Below are positions 61,132 to 64,000 of a stretch of 64,000 nt of DNA, in pieces. The translations under genes and the position numbers were made by a program. The notes beneath the pieces are model-generated. The model was not told where the DNA came from and searched no databases. It was given only the letters and a program-made list of their open reading frames with translations. Source of the stretch: Candidatus Methylopumilus turicensis (GTDB lineage: Bacteria > Pseudomonadota > Gammaproteobacteria > Burkholderiales > Methylophilaceae); assembly GCF_000953015.1 (NCBI RefSeq), contig NZ_LN794158.1, positions 186,001-250,000 of the forward strand. The letters run 5' to 3'. Position 1 is the first letter of the stretch. Each line of letters starts with the position of its first letter.

Positions 61132-62544
61132 TTAGATCTTGTTCAATTTGCTATTTCGAATGGAGTAAGCAAAATAAATAATCAGGCCTAGACCCAGCCA
61201 AAGTAAAAAGCGCGTCCAAGTTTGTTGCGGGAGGAAGGTCATTAATGCGCCGCACGAAAGCATTCCTAAGACCGGAAACACTGGTGTGAAGGGGTTCTTG
61301 AATGGCCTTGGTAGGTCAGGGTGCGTTTTTCTCAATACAATCACACCCAAGCAAACCAATACAAATGCCGCTAAGGTACCGATGTTGACTAACTCTGCCA
61401 GTGCGCCAAGTGGCACAAGCCCCGCGGCAATCGACATAATTAAGCCAGTGATGATAATCACGCGAACAGGGGTTTGCGTGCTTGGGCTGACATGGGATAG
61501 ATAAGGCGTTATTAAGCCGTCTCGGCTCATGGCTAAGATAATCCGTGTTAAGCCATAATAAAGGACAAGCATCACGGTCGTGAGGCCAGCAATCACGCCT
61601 GTTGAAACAAGTGCAGAAGCCCAGTGATAGCCAATGGACTCTAATGCAAAAGCCACAGGATGATCCACGCCTAGTGTGCTGTATGGAACAATACCAGTGA
61701 GCAGTCCTGCGACAATGACATAAATAATGGTGCAGAACGCGAGGGATGAAATAATGCCAATCGGGACGTCACGTTGCGGGTCTTTCGCCTCCTCCACAGC
61801 GGTTGAAACCGCATCAAATCCAACATAAGCAAAGAAAACCAAAGATGCACCAGCAAGCACCCCCACCGTTTTGCCATCCGGTAAGCTGCTAAACCATCCA
61901 TATGGCATAAAAGGATGCCAGTTTTCAGGGTGTACGTTAAAAATTGCCACACCCACAAAGATGGTGATGGCGAGTACTTTGACGAATACCATGGCGGTAT
62001 TGAGTTGGGCACTTTGTTTGGCGCCTTTAATCAATAGACCCATTAGAATCAAAATAATCGCCGACGCAGGTAAGTTGATGATCCCACCTAACTCTGGTGA
62101 CTTAGTCAGTGCATCAGGAAGTCCCATGCCAATGGCGTGCAGTGCGTTATTAAAATAGCCTGACCAGCCATTAGCAACCGCCGCCACGGATACGCTGTAT
62201 TCAAGCAATAAAATCCAGCCGATAATCCAAGCAACAATCTCACCAAATGCCACATAACTATAGCCGTAAGCGCTACCACAACCACCTACTGATGCGGCTA
62301 GTTCAGCGTACGCAAGCGCAGCAAAAGCGCAAGCGGTGCCAGACACCACAAACGAGAGAATCACAGCAGGGCCAGCTTGATTGGCCGCCGCAATGCCGGT
62401 GAGCACAAAAATACCTGTACCAATAATCGCCCCTACCCCAAGTAATGTCAGGTCAAACGCACTCAGGCATCGTTTTAATTCACCGTGATCTTTTGAAGAC
62501 ACGGCTTTGGTGCGGAAAATTTGCTTCATTAGTTGAGCGAACAC
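61132..62544 (-). CDS. APC-family amino acid permease
   Basis: 470 residues, 12 helices, with the GVGAIIGTGIFVLTG loop of APC transporters and a cationic-amino-acid-transporter-like FFAYVGFDAVSTAVEEAKDPQRDVP. Substrate not determined. The start is GTG at 62544 with AAGGGGAAG upstream; ATG at 62529 is possible. It lies 29 bases after the aminopeptidase gene, so it may take up amino acids that peptidase would release internally. Confidence 0.85.
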   Translation of the reverse strand: MFAQLMKQIFRTKAVSSKDHGELKRCLSAFDLTLLGVGAIIGTGIFVLTGIAAANQAGPAVILSFVVSGTACAFAALAYAELAASVGGCGSAYGYSYVAFGEIVAWIIGWILLLEYSVSVAAVANGWSGYFNNALHAIGMGLPDALTKSPELGGIINLPASAIILILMGLLIKGAKQSAQLNTAMVFVKVLAITIFVGVAIFNVHPENWHPFMPYGWFSSLPDGKTVGVLAGASLVFFAYVGFDAVSTAVEEAKDPQRDVPIGIISSLAFCTIIYVIVAGLLTGIVPYSTLGVDHPVAFALESIGYHWASALVSTGVIAGLTTVMLVLYYGLTRIILAMSRDGLITPYLSHVSPSTQTPVRVIIITGLIMSIAAGLVPLGALAELVNIGTLAAFVLVCLGVIVLRKTHPDLPRPFKNPFTPVFPVLGMLSCGALMTFLPQQTWTRFLLWLGLGLIIYFAYSIRNSKLNKI

Positions 62545-62573
62545 GAGCTTCCCCTTTATTAAAGGTGTATTTT

Positions 62574-63869
62574 TTAGGAGTAGAAACTGGTCAAGGCCTT
62601 TATCATGTAGGCGTGGTCAAGAACCCCTGCGCTTTCACGAAGGCTATGCATCGCCCACATCGGCGACCCAACATCAACCGTTTGTACGCCAAGGCGAGAG
62701 GCAACAATTGGCCCGATCGTGCTACCACACCCCAAATCTGTTCGATGCGCATATTGTTGGTAAGGGACGCCGGCTTGTTCGCAAAGTCTGATAAATCTTG
62801 CAGCACTGTCTGCGTTGGTGGCATAACGCTGATTCGCGTTGGTTTTAATCACTGGACCTTGATTGATGAGCACATGGTGGCACGGCTCATAACTGGCGGC
62901 ATGATTCGGGTGAAAAGCATGGCCCATATCAGCGCTAATGAAAAAGCTTTTAGCTAATGCCCTTAGTTTCTCTTCATCCTTCAGCGATTGACTAATTGAA
63001 ATGCGCTCGATGACATCGGCTAAAAAGCTTCCGCTTGCACCAGTAGCACTTTCGCTTCCGACCTCTTCGTGGTCGAACAGGGCGCAGACGGCTGTCGCCT
63101 TAGGCTTTTTATTGGCCAGTAAAGCAGTGAGTGCTGCGTGGCATGAAGCCAAATTATCAAGCTGGCTGTTGGCAATGAATTCTTGATTGGCTCCCCAGAC
63201 GACTCCCTTTTGCGTGTCAAAAACATTTAATTCAAAGTTAATGATGTCTTCAATTTTTACATTGAGTGCTTCAGCAATATGGCCTAAAAATGCGGTATCG
63301 GCTTCTATGTGATTTGCACTTTCGCCAAAGAGTAAAGGAAGCTCTGTTTGTTTGTTGAACTTGAGTCCTTTTTCATTCACCTCACGGTTCATATGAATTG
63401 CCAAGTTGGGCAGTCTTAAAATTGGCTGATCAAATTTGACTAAGTGCGACTCAAAGCCCTCGACAGTGCGGACATTAACTCGCCCCGCCATGCTTAAGTC
63501 TCGATCTGCAAAAGTAGCTAATATCGGCCCCCCGTATACCTCAACCCCGATGCGAATTAAGCCATCGCCGCTATGCGCTGGGTTTGGTTTGAGGCGAAGG
63601 CCAGGTGAGTCTGTATGGGCTCCAACCATATTGAAGCCCGTGGTCGGTAAGGCATTTTGGCCCACGGTAAAAGCGATGATTGAACTGCCGCCACGTGTGA
63701 CAAAATAGCGACCACCGATTTCCAGTTTCCAGGCTTCATGTTCAGTTAGGGCGCTAAACCCAGCATCAATTAGCCATTTTGTTGTTGTCGACACAACATG
63801 CCAAGGACTTGGGCTGGCATCAATAAAGTCGAGAAGATCTTGAATGTTGGAACTAGCAATCGTTGTCAT
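62574..63869 (-). CDS. M18 family aspartyl aminopeptidase-like metallopeptidase
   Basis: 431 residues, a dinuclear zinc peptidase. Metal ligands are visible: [43 protein letters not shown], and the C-terminal [34 protein letters not shown]. Start ATG overlaps the hemF stop (ATGA). Removes N-terminal residues from peptides; preference for Asp or Glu is known for some family members only. Could be apeB. Confidence 0.92.
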   Translation of the reverse strand: MTTIASSNIQDLLDFIDASPSPWHVVSTTTKWLIDAGFSALTEHEAWKLEIGGRYFVTRGGSSIIAFTVGQNALPTTGFNMVGAHTDSPGLRLKPNPAHSGDGLIRIGVEVYGGPILATFADRDLSMAGRVNVRTVEGFESHLVKFDQPILRLPNLAIHMNREVNEKGLKFNKQTELPLLFGESANHIEADTAFLGHIAEALNVKIEDIINFELNVFDTQKGVVWGANQEFIANSQLDNLASCHAALTALLANKKPKATAVCALFDHEEVGSESATGASGSFLADVIERISISQSLKDEEKLRALAKSFFISADMGHAFHPNHAASYEPCHHVLINQGPVIKTNANQRYATNADSAARFIRLCEQAGVPYQQYAHRTDLGCGSTIGPIVASRLGVQTVDVGSPMWAMHSLRESAGVLDHAYMIKALTSFYS

Positions 63870-64000
63870 AGACCTAACCAGTTTTTATCAATTAAAAAGT
63901 CAGTATAGAGTTTTGCTTCAGCGCTTCCAGCTTCAGGCTTCCAATCATATCGCCATTTCACGATAGGCGGCATGGAAAGCAAGATGGATTCTGTGCGTCC
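63866..64000 (-). CDS. hemF: Oxygen-dependent coproporphyrinogen III oxidase, C-terminal part
   Basis: The 44 residues visible, [20 protein letters not shown] then [24 protein letters not shown], match the HemF C-terminus, including the GRTESILMSMPP motif and the GSPEAxL region. HemF turns coproporphyrinogen III into protoporphyrinogen IX. The rest of the gene lies beyond the right edge. It is not long enough to appear as an ORF in its own right. Stop overlaps the next gene. Confidence 0.9.
   Translation of the reverse strand, partial: GRTESILLSMPPIVKWRYDWKPEAGSAEAKLYTDFLIDKNWLGL

Overview
The window is a slice of a chromosome from a betaproteobacterium. Modest GC content, the hisBHAFIE-hinT-tatABC order, the Rieske-cytochrome b-cytochrome c1-sspA-sspB order, and the tRNA-tuf-tRNATrp-secE-nusG-rplKAJL-rpoBC-str-S10-spc-alpha super-cluster all fit this. 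Protein flavour suggests the methylotrophic family Methylophilaceae (Methylotenera-like). That family assignment is inference from gene content and order; no database search was possible.

Layout. 1-5 kb: the end of the histidine operon (hisB partial, hisH, hisA, hisF, hisI, hisE), then a HIT hydrolase and the twin-arginine translocase tatABC. 5-10 kb: a convergent DegS-like periplasmic protease, a Nif3-family protein, the cytochrome bc1 operon petABC, and the stringent starvation pair sspA-sspB. 10.8-14.5 kb: a tRNA block in the order Thr(TGT), Tyr(GTA), Gly(TCC), Thr(GGT), tuf, the same order as E. coli thrU-tyrU-glyT-thrT-tufB, but split between Thr(TGT) and Tyr by a four-gene operon (two small ArnE/ArnF-like membrane proteins, a DegT-family aminotransferase, a FemAB-like acyltransferase). 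This is the main accessory locus and the best candidate for an undescribed system. The first tuf copy carries two single-base insertions in homopolymers and is formally broken.

15.8-46.5 kb: tRNATrp, secE-nusG, rplKA, rplJL, rpoBC, rpsL-rpsG-fusA-tuf, S10 operon, spc operon with secY, infA and rpmJ, and the alpha operon ending in rpoA-rplQ and a strong bidirectional terminator. All lie on one strand. Promoter-like sequences can be read before rpsL, rplC, rplN and rpsM, and each is followed within about 6-12 bases of the expected start by a hairpin.

46.5-64 kb: mostly housekeeping and transport genes. They are a small thioredoxin-fold protein, MgtE and MscS-type channel (overlapping genes), rpmBG, dut, coaBC, radC, an MgtC/DUF4010 membrane protein, a CstA operon with small partners, lgt, ilvD, an aldose-epimerase-like mutarotase, a small cytochrome c, an APC permease, an M18 aminopeptidase, and the 3' end of hemF at the edge. 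No CRISPR array, transposase, integrase, phage gene or rRNA gene was seen. The only gene-free stretch over 300 bases is the rplJ leader (18087-18422).
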